Translations under genes and position numbers: made by a program
Shown: positions 1-5,794 of the stretch, piece by piece
How the letters are laid out: every line of letters begins with the position of its first letter
Numbering within the stretch: the first letter of the stretch is position 1
The notes under the pieces: generated by a model
Databases searched by the model: none
Seen by the model: the letters and a program-made list of their open reading frames with translations, nothing else
Told to the model about the DNA's origin: nothing
Origin: CAYMJM01 sp964391325
GTDB lineage: Bacteria; Patescibacteriota; Dojkabacteria; B142; JAFGMG01
Length of the DNA stretch: 7,502 nt
Assembly: GCA_964391325.1 (NCBI GenBank)
Contig: CAYMJM010000029.1
Location: 1-7,502, forward strand
Direction of reading: 5' to 3'

Positions 1-1
1 T

Positions 2-394
2 CCTGATCTGTTGTTAGGTAGACGGAGAGCAGGTGAGAGCACTGAGGCAGAATTCAGTAGAGGATTATTAAGGGGTATATTAGAGAAAGGTTTACAGAAC
101 TATGTCGATACAAAGATAAAAAAATATAGAGCATTTACAACAGTTCCAGATGACGAATTAAGAAATGTTGTTATGTCCAATCTAGTTTATAGACTAACAG
201 GTGAAACTGTCAGCGTATCGCCACATCGTGGTGTAATGTATGTAAAGACGGGTAACCAGGAGGAAGATATTCGGCACGAAGTAGTATCTAGTCCACAGCA
301 GATTTTTGATAGAGTTATTCAAGCACTTTTATCTAGATTGGAATTAAGAAGTCCTCTTGAAAGTGCGGAATCGGTCATCAAGATACGCGAGTAA
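2..394 (+). CDS. C-terminal part of an unrecognised protein, cut by the left edge
   Basis: The frame is open to the first bases of the window and ends at TAA 392-394. A TTG lies at 11, but nothing marks it as the real start and the codons before it are also open, so the true start is probably outside the window. The visible 131 residues are charged and soluble, with no signal peptide or membrane segment. The first part is basic and probably helical (GRRRAGE, then TKIKKYRAF). A middle stretch reads like beta strands (TVSVSPHRGVMYVKTG) and is followed by an amphipathic helix (QQIFDRVIQALLSRL). The order 'strand, GVMYV strand, helix' faintly recalls DciA/DUF721-type DNA-associated proteins, but this is only an impression and I do not assign a function. 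The gene converges on trmD with a 10-base gap and no visible terminator between them. Confidence 0.6.
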   Translation, partial: PDLLLGRRRAGESTEAEFSRGLLRGILEKGLQNYVDTKIKKYRAFTTVPDDELRNVVMSNLVYRLTGETVSVSPHRGVMYVKTGNQEEDIRHEVVSSPQQIFDRVIQALLSRLELRSPLESAESVIKIRE

Positions 395-404
395 TTTATA
401 TTAA

Positions 405-1055
405 TCATCTCTTGTTTTCCTCTCTCCACTTTTTTATTTTTGCATGATTTCCGCTTAATAAGACATCGGGTATAGGTAGCTTTGTCCCATCAAGGTCGTA
501 CTCAGCTGGTTGAGTATAGATGGGGTACTGGATAGTTTTATCATCATAATAAAATGAATCATCTTTTGGAGTGTCCTCGTTTCCTACGGCACCAGGCAAC
601 AGCCGCGTCACTGAATCTACTATTACCATTGCCGGTATTTCTCCTCCTGTGAGTACATAGTTGCCGATTGATATCTGTTGGTCTACTAAGTGGTCTAATA
701 CTCTTTGATCAACACCTTCATAGTGTCCACATATAATAATCAGGTGTTCAAATGTAGCGAGTTCTTTTGCTATTGACTGTTTGTAAGTTTCTCCTTTTGC
801 AGTAGTTGCTATCACGAATGAATTATCTTTTCTGACGGAATCCAAAGCTTTATGGATTGGTTCTATCATCATTACCATGCCGCCGCCGCCGCCAAAAGGC
901 CTGTCGTCCACAGTTTTCCTTTTATCACGAGTCCAATCCCTTAAATTGTGAACTTTAATTTTTACTAGCTTTTTATCTTGTGCTCTTTTCAGAATGCTTT
1001 CATTAAAGGGATTGGAAAACATTTTTGGGAAGATTGTGATAATGTCGATTTGCAT
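405..1055 (-). CDS. trmD: tRNA (guanine-37-N1)-methyltransferase TrmD, short C-terminus
   Basis: TrmD transfers a methyl group from S-adenosylmethionine to N1 of G37 next to the anticodon, which prevents +1 frameshifting. The 216 residues show the SPOUT trefoil-knot signature throughout: VDDRPFGGGGGM at 49-60, GHYEGVDQR at 110-118 and ISIGNYVLTGGE at 128-139 (the SAM-binding knot). SVTRLLPG follows, with R151 matching the catalytic Arg of E. coli TrmD, and then DDSF with D166 matching the general-base Asp. The protein stops six residues after the LSGNHAxIxxW motif. The final helices of longer homologues (E. coli is 255 aa) are therefore largely missing; all catalytic residues are present. The start is the ATG at 1055, giving a normal N-terminus MQIDIITIFPKMF. 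No Shine-Dalgarno sequence precedes it. The usual neighbours rpsP, rimM and rplS are absent here. The stop is TGA, the only TGA stop among the complete genes of the window. Confidence 0.97.
   Translation of the reverse strand: MQIDIITIFPKMFSNPFNESILKRAQDKKLVKIKVHNLRDWTRDKRKTVDDRPFGGGGGMVMMIEPIHKALDSVRKDNSFVIATTAKGETYKQSIAKELATFEHLIIICGHYEGVDQRVLDHLVDQQISIGNYVLTGGEIPAMVIVDSVTRLLPGAVGNEDTPKDDSFYYDDKTIQYPIYTQPAEYDLDGTKLPIPDVLLSGNHAKIKKWREENKR
879..893. repeat. (GCC)5 trinucleotide run inside trmD
   Basis: Five perfect GCC units on the plus strand are read as five GGC glycine codons (residues 55-59) in the conserved glycine loop of TrmD. The family motif normally reads GGGxGM, so glycine at the variable position makes the run unbroken. 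It stands out in an AT-rich sequence and is a possible slippage site. Confidence 0.8.
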
Positions 1056-1081
1056 AGTATAGAGATTAAGCTGCTACTATA

Positions 1082-1110
1082 ATTTTAACAGTTTTGATGA
1101 TGAATCCCAA
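1082..1110 (-). promoter_or_regulatory. candidate sigma70-like promoter for trmD
   Basis: On the minus strand TTGGGA (1110-1105) and TAAAAT (1087-1082) are separated by exactly 17 bases. They match the -35 consensus at 4 of 6 positions and the -10 at 5 of 6. Transcription would start near 1075 and leave a leader of about 20 bases before the trmD ATG. The site lies in the 84-base gap after the FemAB gene, so trmD may be transcribed on its own as well as by read-through. Confidence 0.45.
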
Positions 1111-1139
1111 GAATGCTTAGAAGTTCGACTGCAGAGTGT

Positions 1140-2183
1140 CTATTTATAACCTCGTCTGATTCTTTCAAATCTTTCATAAAAGTAGGTTAAACGGGAGAGC
1201 GGGGAAGCAGGAATATCTCTTGCATGTATCCATTTTTCAGCATGACCTCCAAACCCGACTTTAAATAGACCAAGCCCGGACCAGGGGTGATTGATATCCA
1301 GCTCGTTGTTTGAATTTAGTGGTACTCCCCAGAGGTTATGTTTACGCATTCCTCTTCTTAAAGACTCTCTGATGGCTTCCCATTGGATCAAATAACTTGC
1401 TGGTATATCGCGATATTTTGTTAGGCTTCCAGAGTGCCTGTAGACACTCTGTCCATTGTAATAATTAAATAATGCACCTGCAATATATTCATTGTTGTAC
1501 CTTGCAAGTATCAATAAATCTTGATTGTCTCTGGTAAAAACCTGAAACTCATTTTTGATTAATTCATAGTTATATGCTGTCCATCGCTGTCTTTTGACTG
1601 TGTCCTGATATATCGGCCAGAATTCTTTGAGCATTTCAACATCTATAGTTTTAATAATTTCTATATCCATATTTTGTGCTTTCCGGATGTTGTATCTCGT
1701 GTTCTTGCGCATTTGGGCTAGGAGCTCTTCTTCGTTTTTATCAAGACCAAGCACCCAGGTTTCTTCTGCGTCTACATCGTGCATTTGAGATGGTCGAGAT
1801 TGAATTTCTAATGCAGAGGGAAGCTGATCATGCTTAATAAGAGGACTAATTCTCACAAACCAGACTGATTCTTTTTTTGCGAGATTTCTAAGATTTTCAA
1901 TAGTGAATTCTACTAACTTCTGATTCTCCCAATCAATCACCGGTCCATGTCGAAAATGTATGTATTTCCCTCGCTTTGCCAGGATTTTTGTGCCCAGCGC
2001 AAGGCCGATCAGTTGTTGATTCTCGTAAATTCCTAAACGATATATTTTCTGTTTTTGTAATTTTAAAAACTCCCCCCAGTTCCAGGACTGAATGAAAGTG
2101 GCAGGAGATGTGTTTGTCTCGCTGTGGTTTAGAATGAAGTTCTCCCAGATGTTTTTATCGTTGATTTCCTTGATCTCATACAT
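1140..2183 (-). CDS. FemAB-family peptidoglycan peptidyltransferase (double-GNAT fold)
   Basis: FemAB/FemX proteins use aminoacyl-tRNA to add amino acids to the stem peptide of lipid II, building the interpeptide bridge on the cytoplasmic face of the membrane. The 347-residue length is normal for the family. Visible marks are SWNWGEFL at 33-40 near the start of the first acyltransferase fold and MRKNTRYNIRKAQ at 158-170, the hallmark basic segment. YRHSGS...PASYLIQWEAI at 248-271, WGVPLN at 285-290 and GLGLFKVGFGG at 303-313 are the typical C-terminal end of the second fold, closed by a basic tail (RFERIRRGYK). There is no signal peptide or membrane segment. The ATG at 2183 lies 3 bases after the MurF-like stop codon, so the two genes are almost certainly co-transcribed and probably translationally coupled. 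Which amino acid is added cannot be told from the sequence. The enzyme could alternatively act on another acceptor, since FemAB-like folds are used more widely. Confidence 0.9.
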   Translation of the reverse strand: MYEIKEINDKNIWENFILNHSETNTSPATFIQSWNWGEFLKLQKQKIYRLGIYENQQLIGLALGTKILAKRGKYIHFRHGPVIDWENQKLVEFTIENLRNLAKKESVWFVRISPLIKHDQLPSALEIQSRPSQMHDVDAEETWVLGLDKNEEELLAQMRKNTRYNIRKAQNMDIEIIKTIDVEMLKEFWPIYQDTVKRQRWTAYNYELIKNEFQVFTRDNQDLLILARYNNEYIAGALFNYYNGQSVYRHSGSLTKYRDIPASYLIQWEAIRESLRRGMRKHNLWGVPLNSNNELDINHPWSGLGLFKVGFGGHAEKWIHARDIPASPLSRLTYFYERFERIRRGYK

Positions 2184-2186
2184 AGA

Positions 2187-3986
2187 TTAATTATGTAATA
2201 CTATTTTATTTAAAAGAGTAGGAGGTAAAGCCCCTTCTAGAAGGAGAATATCTTTTTCATGTGTGTGAGTTTCTATTAATTGAAGAAATTGTTTGTCTGT
2301 GGTTGCATAAAAAGTTTTAATGTTTTGAGTATTGATATTAACTGCGTCTAGTAATTTACTGTCTGAGCTAATAATGATATCAATAATTCCTTCCATTTTT
2401 TCTGCCAGATCTTGGTATACTTTCTGCTGTTCCCGTCCAAGTTCGAGAATACCTCTTGTTATAACTAGTTTTTGACCTGGCTTTTCCTTTATCACATCTA
2501 ACGCTGACTTAAAACCTTCTGGATTAATATTGTAACCGTCGTCCAAGATCAAAGAGTTATTGATACCTTTATACCAGTTCAGATACACCTGTGGCAGTGT
2601 GGTTGTTTGGATTTTGGCAATGATATCTTTGATATTCATTCCTAACTCTAATGAAGCGCCTATGGCAGCAAGCACATTAGATATATTATGTCGCCCAGCC
2701 AGCTGAATTTGAACTGGATAGGAGATATTTTGGTGCTTCAGGTCGAACCTATAGCCTTGTTTCAACTCTTTTATGTTCAAAGCGTAAAGCAAATCATTCT
2801 GTATTTTGGGCGCTTTTTTAGTCTTGGTTGCTTTAACAGCTTGCGGTATCTCAGTCTCCTCCTCAATCGTATAGAAGAGAAGCTTTCGACGTTTAGTCTT
2901 GCCTGCCATCTGCAAACAATACTGATTGTTCCCGTTTAGAATAGCAAGTCCGTCTTTGGACAGACCTTCGATTATTTCATACTTTGCTGCCACAAGTTTG
3001 TTAATGTCACCGAATAAGCTGAGGTGTTGTGGCCCAATTGCTGTGATTATAGAAATATCTGGCTGCAAAAGATCAGTTGATTTTTTTATTTCTCCTTTTC
3101 TGTACGCTCCCATCTCTGCTATGAAAATTTCAGCATCTTTCTTAAGATTTTTATTAATGCTTTCAGCAATTCCTACTGTGGAATTAAAGTTTTTTTCCGT
3201 TTTAGCAACTTTGTATTTCCCGTTTAGAATTTCATAGAGGATTTCCTTTGTTGTAGTTTTTCCAAAGCTTCCTGTAATTGCAATCACTCTAAATTTGCTG
3301 TGTTCTGAAACATTTTTCTTTGCTGTTTTTATTGTTTTGAGTCTTTTGTATTGTGCTAAAGGTTCAGTAGACATCGCAAATATAGCTACAATTAGAGGTG
3401 AGGCTAGGTCTACAGTGATTCCCAGCAAGCTGGAGACCATCAAAACCATGATTGCAAGTGGAATTGTACTTTCATCAGTTTGGGTGTCTTTTTGTATGAG
3501 AAAGTCCTGGATTGTTACAGGTTCTACTTCAATGTTTTGTTCGCTTTGGGGTGGGCTGTCGGTATAAATATTTCTAATGAAATTCATAGGTAATAGTACA
3601 GGTAGAGCTAGGCATAGTGAACTTAAAGAGAGGATAAGAAAGTTTCTTATGCTTTTTTTAGGAGTTCTAAGTCTTTTCGAGACTATATCTTGTACTCTGT
3701 TTAGAGCTTCTATAACGTAACTCGCAAAAACTAAAGCTGGGATTATTAAAAGTACGTTGACAGGTGCAAAAAAGAATATAATAGTAGAGAAGAGTAGACC
3801 AATTTGAATAAGGTTCAGGCTTCTGTTCCTGTAGGTCTCATCTTCTTTGTATTTCAGATACGAGATAATTCTGTCTACTCTATATTCTTTAATCTGCCAG
3901 ACATACGTGTCATGCAAGATATTTCTTACGACGGTTAAGAATACAGGTGCCCAGAAAAATATAACCAAAGCAATTAATGCATACAT
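2187..3986 (-). CDS. murF: MurF-like UDP-MurNAc-tripeptide:D-Ala-D-Ala ligase with membrane N-terminus
   Basis: MurF joins D-Ala-D-Ala to the UDP-MurNAc tripeptide using ATP. At 599 residues this protein is well above the usual 450 or so. Residues 1-206 hold about five hydrophobic segments (roughly 2-21, 57-75, 76-93, 114-135, 175-206), separated by basic loops and one acidic loop (141-175). The Mur ligase core follows: ITGSFGKTTTKE at 237-248 (P-loop), NFNSTVGI at 266-273, AEMGAYRKGEI at 290-300, HLSLFG at 321-326 and K335 in AAKYEIIEG (the carbamylated-lysine position). AGRHNISNVLAA at 430-441 and the C-terminal domain with DDGYNINPEGF at 482-492 and ILELGRE complete it. The small N-terminal substrate-binding domain of classical MurF is not visible; the membrane region takes its place. 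A lysine-rich insert lies near 385-395, and the C-terminal KGS motif reads EGA. The ATG at 3986 lacks a Shine-Dalgarno. The FemAB gene follows after 3 bases. Confidence 0.9.
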   Translation of the reverse strand: MYALIALVIFFWAPVFLTVVRNILHDTYVWQIKEYRVDRIISYLKYKEDETYRNRSLNLIQIGLLFSTIIFFFAPVNVLLIIPALVFASYVIEALNRVQDIVSKRLRTPKKSIRNFLILSLSSLCLALPVLLPMNFIRNIYTDSPPQSEQNIEVEPVTIQDFLIQKDTQTDESTIPLAIMVLMVSSLLGITVDLASPLIVAIFAMSTEPLAQYKRLKTIKTAKKNVSEHSKFRVIAITGSFGKTTTKEILYEILNGKYKVAKTEKNFNSTVGIAESINKNLKKDAEIFIAEMGAYRKGEIKKSTDLLQPDISIITAIGPQHLSLFGDINKLVAAKYEIIEGLSKDGLAILNGNNQYCLQMAGKTKRRKLLFYTIEEETEIPQAVKATKTKKAPKIQNDLLYALNIKELKQGYRFDLKHQNISYPVQIQLAGRHNISNVLAAIGASLELGMNIKDIIAKIQTTTLPQVYLNWYKGINNSLILDDGYNINPEGFKSALDVIKEKPGQKLVITRGILELGREQQKVYQDLAEKMEGIIDIIISSDSKLLDAVNINTQNIKTFYATTDKQFLQLIETHTHEKDILLLEGALPPTLLNKIVLHN

Positions 3987-4017
3987 AATTTGCTACAGAA
4001 TTAAGTTTATTTTCTAA

Positions 4018-4046
4018 AGTATAGAATATTTACGTGAAAACTAAAA
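4018..4046 (-). promoter_or_regulatory. weak candidate promoter for the murF-femAB pair
   Basis: On the minus strand TATACT (4023-4018) matches the -10 consensus at 5 of 6 positions. The hexamer 17 bases upstream, TTTTAG, is a poor -35. Transcription would begin near 4010 and give a leader of about 25 bases. The placement in the 134-base divergent gap (3987-4120) is right for murF. On the other side of that gap I see only AT-rich -10-like strings (around 4070-4078 and 4109-4114) for the DUF4190 gene, without a convincing -35. Confidence 0.3.
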
Positions 4047-4120
4047 CCTTAAATATTGTTGTTTGGTGATTATATATGTTAGCATTTCTTTGCATTTTAT
4101 TTATTTTTTATAAAAATTAA

Positions 4121-4450
4121 ATGGCAGAGGCTATTCAAAAAGTTGAGGCGAAGGTAAAGACAGATGTAGTACAAGGTAGAAGCAGTGATTCCAGTACCTA
4201 TGGTATTTTTTCTTTAGTTTTCGGTGGCTTGAGTTTGTTCGGAATCTGTGCCCCAGTATGTTGTGTCCCCTTTGGAATCATCGGAGCAATCTTAGGTTAC
4301 ATTGGTATGAATAAGGACAAAAATTCGAGTTTATCCAAAATCGGTCTGATACTCTCAATCCTAGGGTTAGTAATAGGTATCTGTGGGATAATTGCAGGTG
4401 CCTTGTTGGGTGGGTTTGATTATTCCTACAACTGGAATAATGTTATTTAA
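4121..4450 (+). CDS. small DUF4190-like membrane protein
   Basis: The 109-residue protein has a short charged N-terminus (1-26), then a hydrophobic hairpin (about 27-62, glycine-rich, with CAPVCC at 43-48), a hydrophilic loop NKDKNSSLSK (64-73) and a last hydrophobic segment (74-98). The tail is short and aromatic, containing tyrosine, tryptophan and asparagine. This pattern of two glycine-rich hydrophobic blocks separated by a polar turn and a (S/A)KxGLILSIxGL motif is typical of the DUF4190 family of small membrane proteins, whose function is unknown. The start is forced: TAA lies immediately before the ATG in frame, and the next methionine is at residue 63, inside the domain. No Shine-Dalgarno precedes it; the upstream bases are almost only A and T. 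Three cysteines within six residues at the membrane surface are notable. It stands alone between divergent murF and the convergent hydrolase gene. Confidence 0.8.
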   Translation: MAEAIQKVEAKVKTDVVQGRSSDSSTYGIFSLVFGGLSLFGICAPVCCVPFGIIGAILGYIGMNKDKNSSLSKIGLILSILGLVIGICGIIAGALLGGFDYSYNWNNVI

Positions 4451-4451
4451 G

Positions 4452-4467
4452 AAAAGTTGATACAACT
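4452..4467 (-). terminator. weak hairpin between convergent genes
   Basis: AGTTG/CAACT form a 5-bp stem with a 3-base loop (4455-4467) inside the 28-base gap between the DUF4190 and hydrolase stop codons. Read on the minus strand it is followed by a run of three more T residues and then C, so it could weakly terminate the hydrolase transcript. The short stem and short T run make this uncertain. Confidence 0.25.
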
Positions 4468-4478
4468 GTGCTCAGAAG

Positions 4479-5237
4479 TTATGGTCTAGTAGCTCCTTCT
4501 TTTATAAAGTCATTTATTAGCTGCGCTACTTTTTGGGGACTAGTTAAAGGAATTCCGTGTCTTCCCTGTATGATTTTTAACTCGGACCCAGGAATTAAAC
4601 TATTTAATTGTTTTGCCATGGAAACGGGTGTGATTTTGTCATCTTTCCCCCATATTATTAAAGTGGGGATATTTATTTTCTTGAACTCTTCTGTTAAATC
4701 CTGATTTACCACTTTTTGAAATTGTGCTTGTTTAGCTTGCGAGTCTATATAATCTCTTTCCCTAATAATATAATAATAAATATTTTTCCGTAGATTTTGA
4801 GCAAGGTTTTCAGGCAATATTTTCAATGGTAGCTTTAATACTTTGGCAACCGGAAACAATAATTTTGCTTTTAACGATCTATACCTTAATCCGGCAGAAG
4901 AACAGAGAATAATTTTATTGGGTTTTGATGTAAGTAGAGCTGAAATATACGCAGTTATGCTTCCTCCAAATGAGTGACCAAAAAGATAATAGTTGTCATT
5001 GCCTATAAGTTTACGTATTTGATCGGTAACATATTGACTAAACTCAGCTATCCCCCAGTCGCTAGGTGCTTGAGGGCTTTCTCCAAAACCTGGTAGCTCA
5101 AGATTTATTGCCTGATATCCTAGTACAGCCAACTCTTTCTGTAGGTTCTGCAAACTCTTGATACTTGCATTTTTTGCCCACCCATGAATTAATACTATTT
5201 TTTCCCCTTGTCCTTCAATTGTGTATCTTAGTTTCAT
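4479..5237 (-). CDS. alpha/beta-hydrolase fold protein, substrate unknown
   Basis: The 252-residue protein is a complete single-domain alpha/beta hydrolase. It starts directly with the first beta strands (LRYTIEGQGEKIVLIHGW). HGW at 18-20 provides the oxyanion-hole region and LPGFGES at 48-54 is a family hallmark. GHSFGG at 87-92 is the nucleophile elbow with Ser89. WGKDDKITP at 196-204 supplies the acid (Asp200 in the WGxxDxxxP pattern), and GRHGIP at 225-230 supplies His227. The helical cap lies at about 115-185 and is basic. The triad is intact, so an active esterase, lipase or C-C hydrolase is likely. BioH- and MenH-like proteins share this architecture, and no substrate can be assigned. 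There is no signal peptide, so it should be cytoplasmic. The ATG at 5237 has no Shine-Dalgarno. The gene appears monocistronic, divergent from rpsO and convergent with the DUF4190 gene. Confidence 0.92.
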   Translation of the reverse strand: MKLRYTIEGQGEKIVLIHGWAKNASIKSLQNLQKELAVLGYQAINLELPGFGESPQAPSDWGIAEFSQYVTDQIRKLIGNDNYYLFGHSFGGSITAYISALLTSKPNKIILCSSAGLRYRSLKAKLLFPVAKVLKLPLKILPENLAQNLRKNIYYYIIRERDYIDSQAKQAQFQKVVNQDLTEEFKKINIPTLIIWGKDDKITPVSMAKQLNSLIPGSELKIIQGRHGIPLTSPQKVAQLINDFIKEGATRP

Positions 5238-5272
5238 TGTCTTACTGAAATATCTAACGGAACACTTAACTC

Positions 5273-5290
5273 CTAATTCAAATTAATTAG
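5273..5290. repeat. inverted repeat CTAATT-6-AATTAG in the hydrolase leader
   Basis: Two 6-base arms (5273-5278 and 5285-5290) are perfectly complementary around a 6-base centre. The repeat lies immediately downstream of the TATAAT of the hydrolase gene, about where its transcript would begin, which is a typical operator position. Being AT-only apart from the outer pair, it could also be chance. Confidence 0.35.
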
Positions 5291-5294
5291 CTGA

Positions 5295-5300
5295 ATTATA
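5295..5300 (-). promoter_or_regulatory. candidate -10 element of the hydrolase gene
   Basis: A perfect TATAAT reads on the minus strand, preceded directly by TG. No good -35 hexamer stands at 16-18 bases; a TTGAGA at 5315-5310 is too close to pair with it. The start would be near 5288, with a leader of about 50 bases. Confidence 0.4.
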
Positions 5301-5337
5301 CAGTTTTTTTCTCAAGAGTGCTTTGTCGCTGTTTATA

Positions 5338-5366
5338 TTGAGCTTTTTGAGACATTATTATATAAT
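5338..5366 (+). promoter_or_regulatory. rpsO promoter P1 (upstream)
   Basis: TTGAGC (5338-5343) and a perfect TATAAT (5361-5366) are separated by 17 bases, the optimal sigma70 spacing. The predicted start is near 5373, about 70 bases before the rpsO ATG. It overlaps a second promoter set 8-9 bases further downstream. Confidence 0.6.
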
Positions 5367-5374
5367 AATATAGT
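5347..5374 (+). promoter_or_regulatory. rpsO promoter P2 (overlapping)
   Basis: TTGAGA (5347-5352) and TATAGT (5369-5374) each match the consensus at 5 of 6 positions and are 16 bases apart. The predicted start is near 5381, which would place the leader hairpin at the very 5' end of the mRNA. P1 and P2 cannot be occupied by polymerase at the same time. Confidence 0.5.
5354..5369. repeat. perfect 16-bp AT-only palindrome in the rpsO promoter
   Basis: The sequence reads identically on both strands over 16 bases. It contains the P1 -10 element and nearly all of the P2 spacer. It may simply be an AT-rich melting region, or it may be a binding site for a dimeric regulator. Confidence 0.5.
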
Positions 5375-5381
5375 TACTTTT

Positions 5382-5418
5382 ACTTTGGTAGCTATGTATG
5401 CCAGCATGCTACTGAGGT
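5382..5418 (+). promoter_or_regulatory. rpsO leader hairpin, candidate S15 autoregulatory site
   Basis: Bases 5382-5392 can pair with 5408-5418 over 11 pairs, four of them G-U wobbles. A further 3 pairs (5394-5396 with 5405-5407) can form beyond a one-base bulge, closing an 8-base loop. Within the stem, G5387-U5413 stacks on G5388-C5412. This is the G-U/G-C arrangement that S15 recognises in 16S rRNA helix 22 and that is mimicked in known rpsO leaders. S15 autoregulation through unrelated leader structures is well established in several bacteria. That this hairpin serves the same purpose is my inference. The structure ends 26 bases before the ATG, so it would act on ribosome loading or transcript folding, not by directly covering the start. 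Confidence 0.45.
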
Positions 5419-5444
5419 TCTAGTTTATTTTTTAAAATACCATA

Positions 5445-5714
5445 ATGGCACTAGACAAACAAAAAAAACAGGAAGTTATTACAAAATTTCGACAAGGAGA
5501 GTCTGACACTGGTTCTCCACAGGTGCAGATAGCACTTCTTACTGCACAGATCAATGATCTGACTAATCATTTGAAGAGCCATAAAAAGGATAATCATTCC
5601 AGAAGAGGCCTCATTACTATGGTTGGAAGAAGGAGAAAACTATTAAAATATTTGGAAAGAACAGAAGGAGATCAGGTATTAAATAAGTTGAAGAAGGAGC
5701 TTGATTTAGATTAA
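5445..5714 (+). CDS. rpsO: 30S ribosomal protein S15
   Basis: S15 is a primary binding protein of the 30S subunit platform: it binds 16S rRNA helices 20-22 and nucleates assembly of the central domain. The 89-residue length equals the family norm. Conserved features are all present: GESDTGSPQVQIALLT at 18-33, the SHKKDNHSRRGL segment at 45-56 (rRNA-contacting His, Asp and Ser side chains) and VGRRRKLLKYL at 60-70. The start is the ATG that gives MALDKQKKQEV. It has no Shine-Dalgarno at normal spacing; the bases before it are AT-rich, and the only GAGG (5414-5417) lies 27 bases upstream inside the leader hairpin. The gene has its own tandem promoters and its own terminator, and is therefore a single-gene unit. 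The pnp gene, which follows rpsO in many bacteria, is not here. Confidence 0.98.
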   Translation: MALDKQKKQEVITKFRQGESDTGSPQVQIALLTAQINDLTNHLKSHKKDNHSRRGLITMVGRRRKLLKYLERTEGDQVLNKLKKELDLD

Positions 5715-5737
5715 ACTTTTGCAAAGAGCGAACCAGG

Positions 5738-5763
5738 AAGCCCTCAGAAATGAGGGCTTTTTT
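5738..5763 (+). terminator. intrinsic terminator of rpsO
   Basis: AAGCCCTCA (5738-5746) pairs perfectly with TGAGGGCTT (5751-5759) over 9 bases around a GAAA (GNRA) tetraloop, followed by a continuous run of six T (5758-5763). It lies 24 bases after the rpsO stop codon and separates rpsO from ftsQ. It is the strongest non-coding signal in the window. Confidence 0.95.
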
Positions 5764-5794
5764 ATCGCTATAAATTATACTAATATATATTGTT

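Noticed and set aside
405..407. Possible reassignment of UGA (to glycine, as in some candidate phyla), since only trmD ends in TGA.
   Set aside because: No in-frame TGA interrupts any conserved protein here, glycines are all GGN codons, and read-through would add only three residues to TrmD.
1120..1140. A T-loop-like string (AAGTTCGACT) that might mark a tRNA gene between the FemAB gene and trmD.
   Set aside because: The flanking bases do not pair as a T-stem and no acceptor, D or anticodon arms can be folded in the 84-base gap.
2688..3567. Three open frames of 83-103 codons on the plus strand within murF.
   Set aside because: They lie antisense to a long conserved gene, carry no motifs and have no start signals.
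4089..4114. TTTGCA and TATAAA upstream of the DUF4190 gene as a promoter.
   Set aside because: The spacing of 14 bases is too short for a sigma70 promoter, and such strings are expected in this AT-rich gap.
4468..4704. A 78-codon plus-strand frame overlapping the end of the hydrolase gene.
   Set aside because: It is antisense to the conserved Asp/His part of the hydrolase and resembles no protein.
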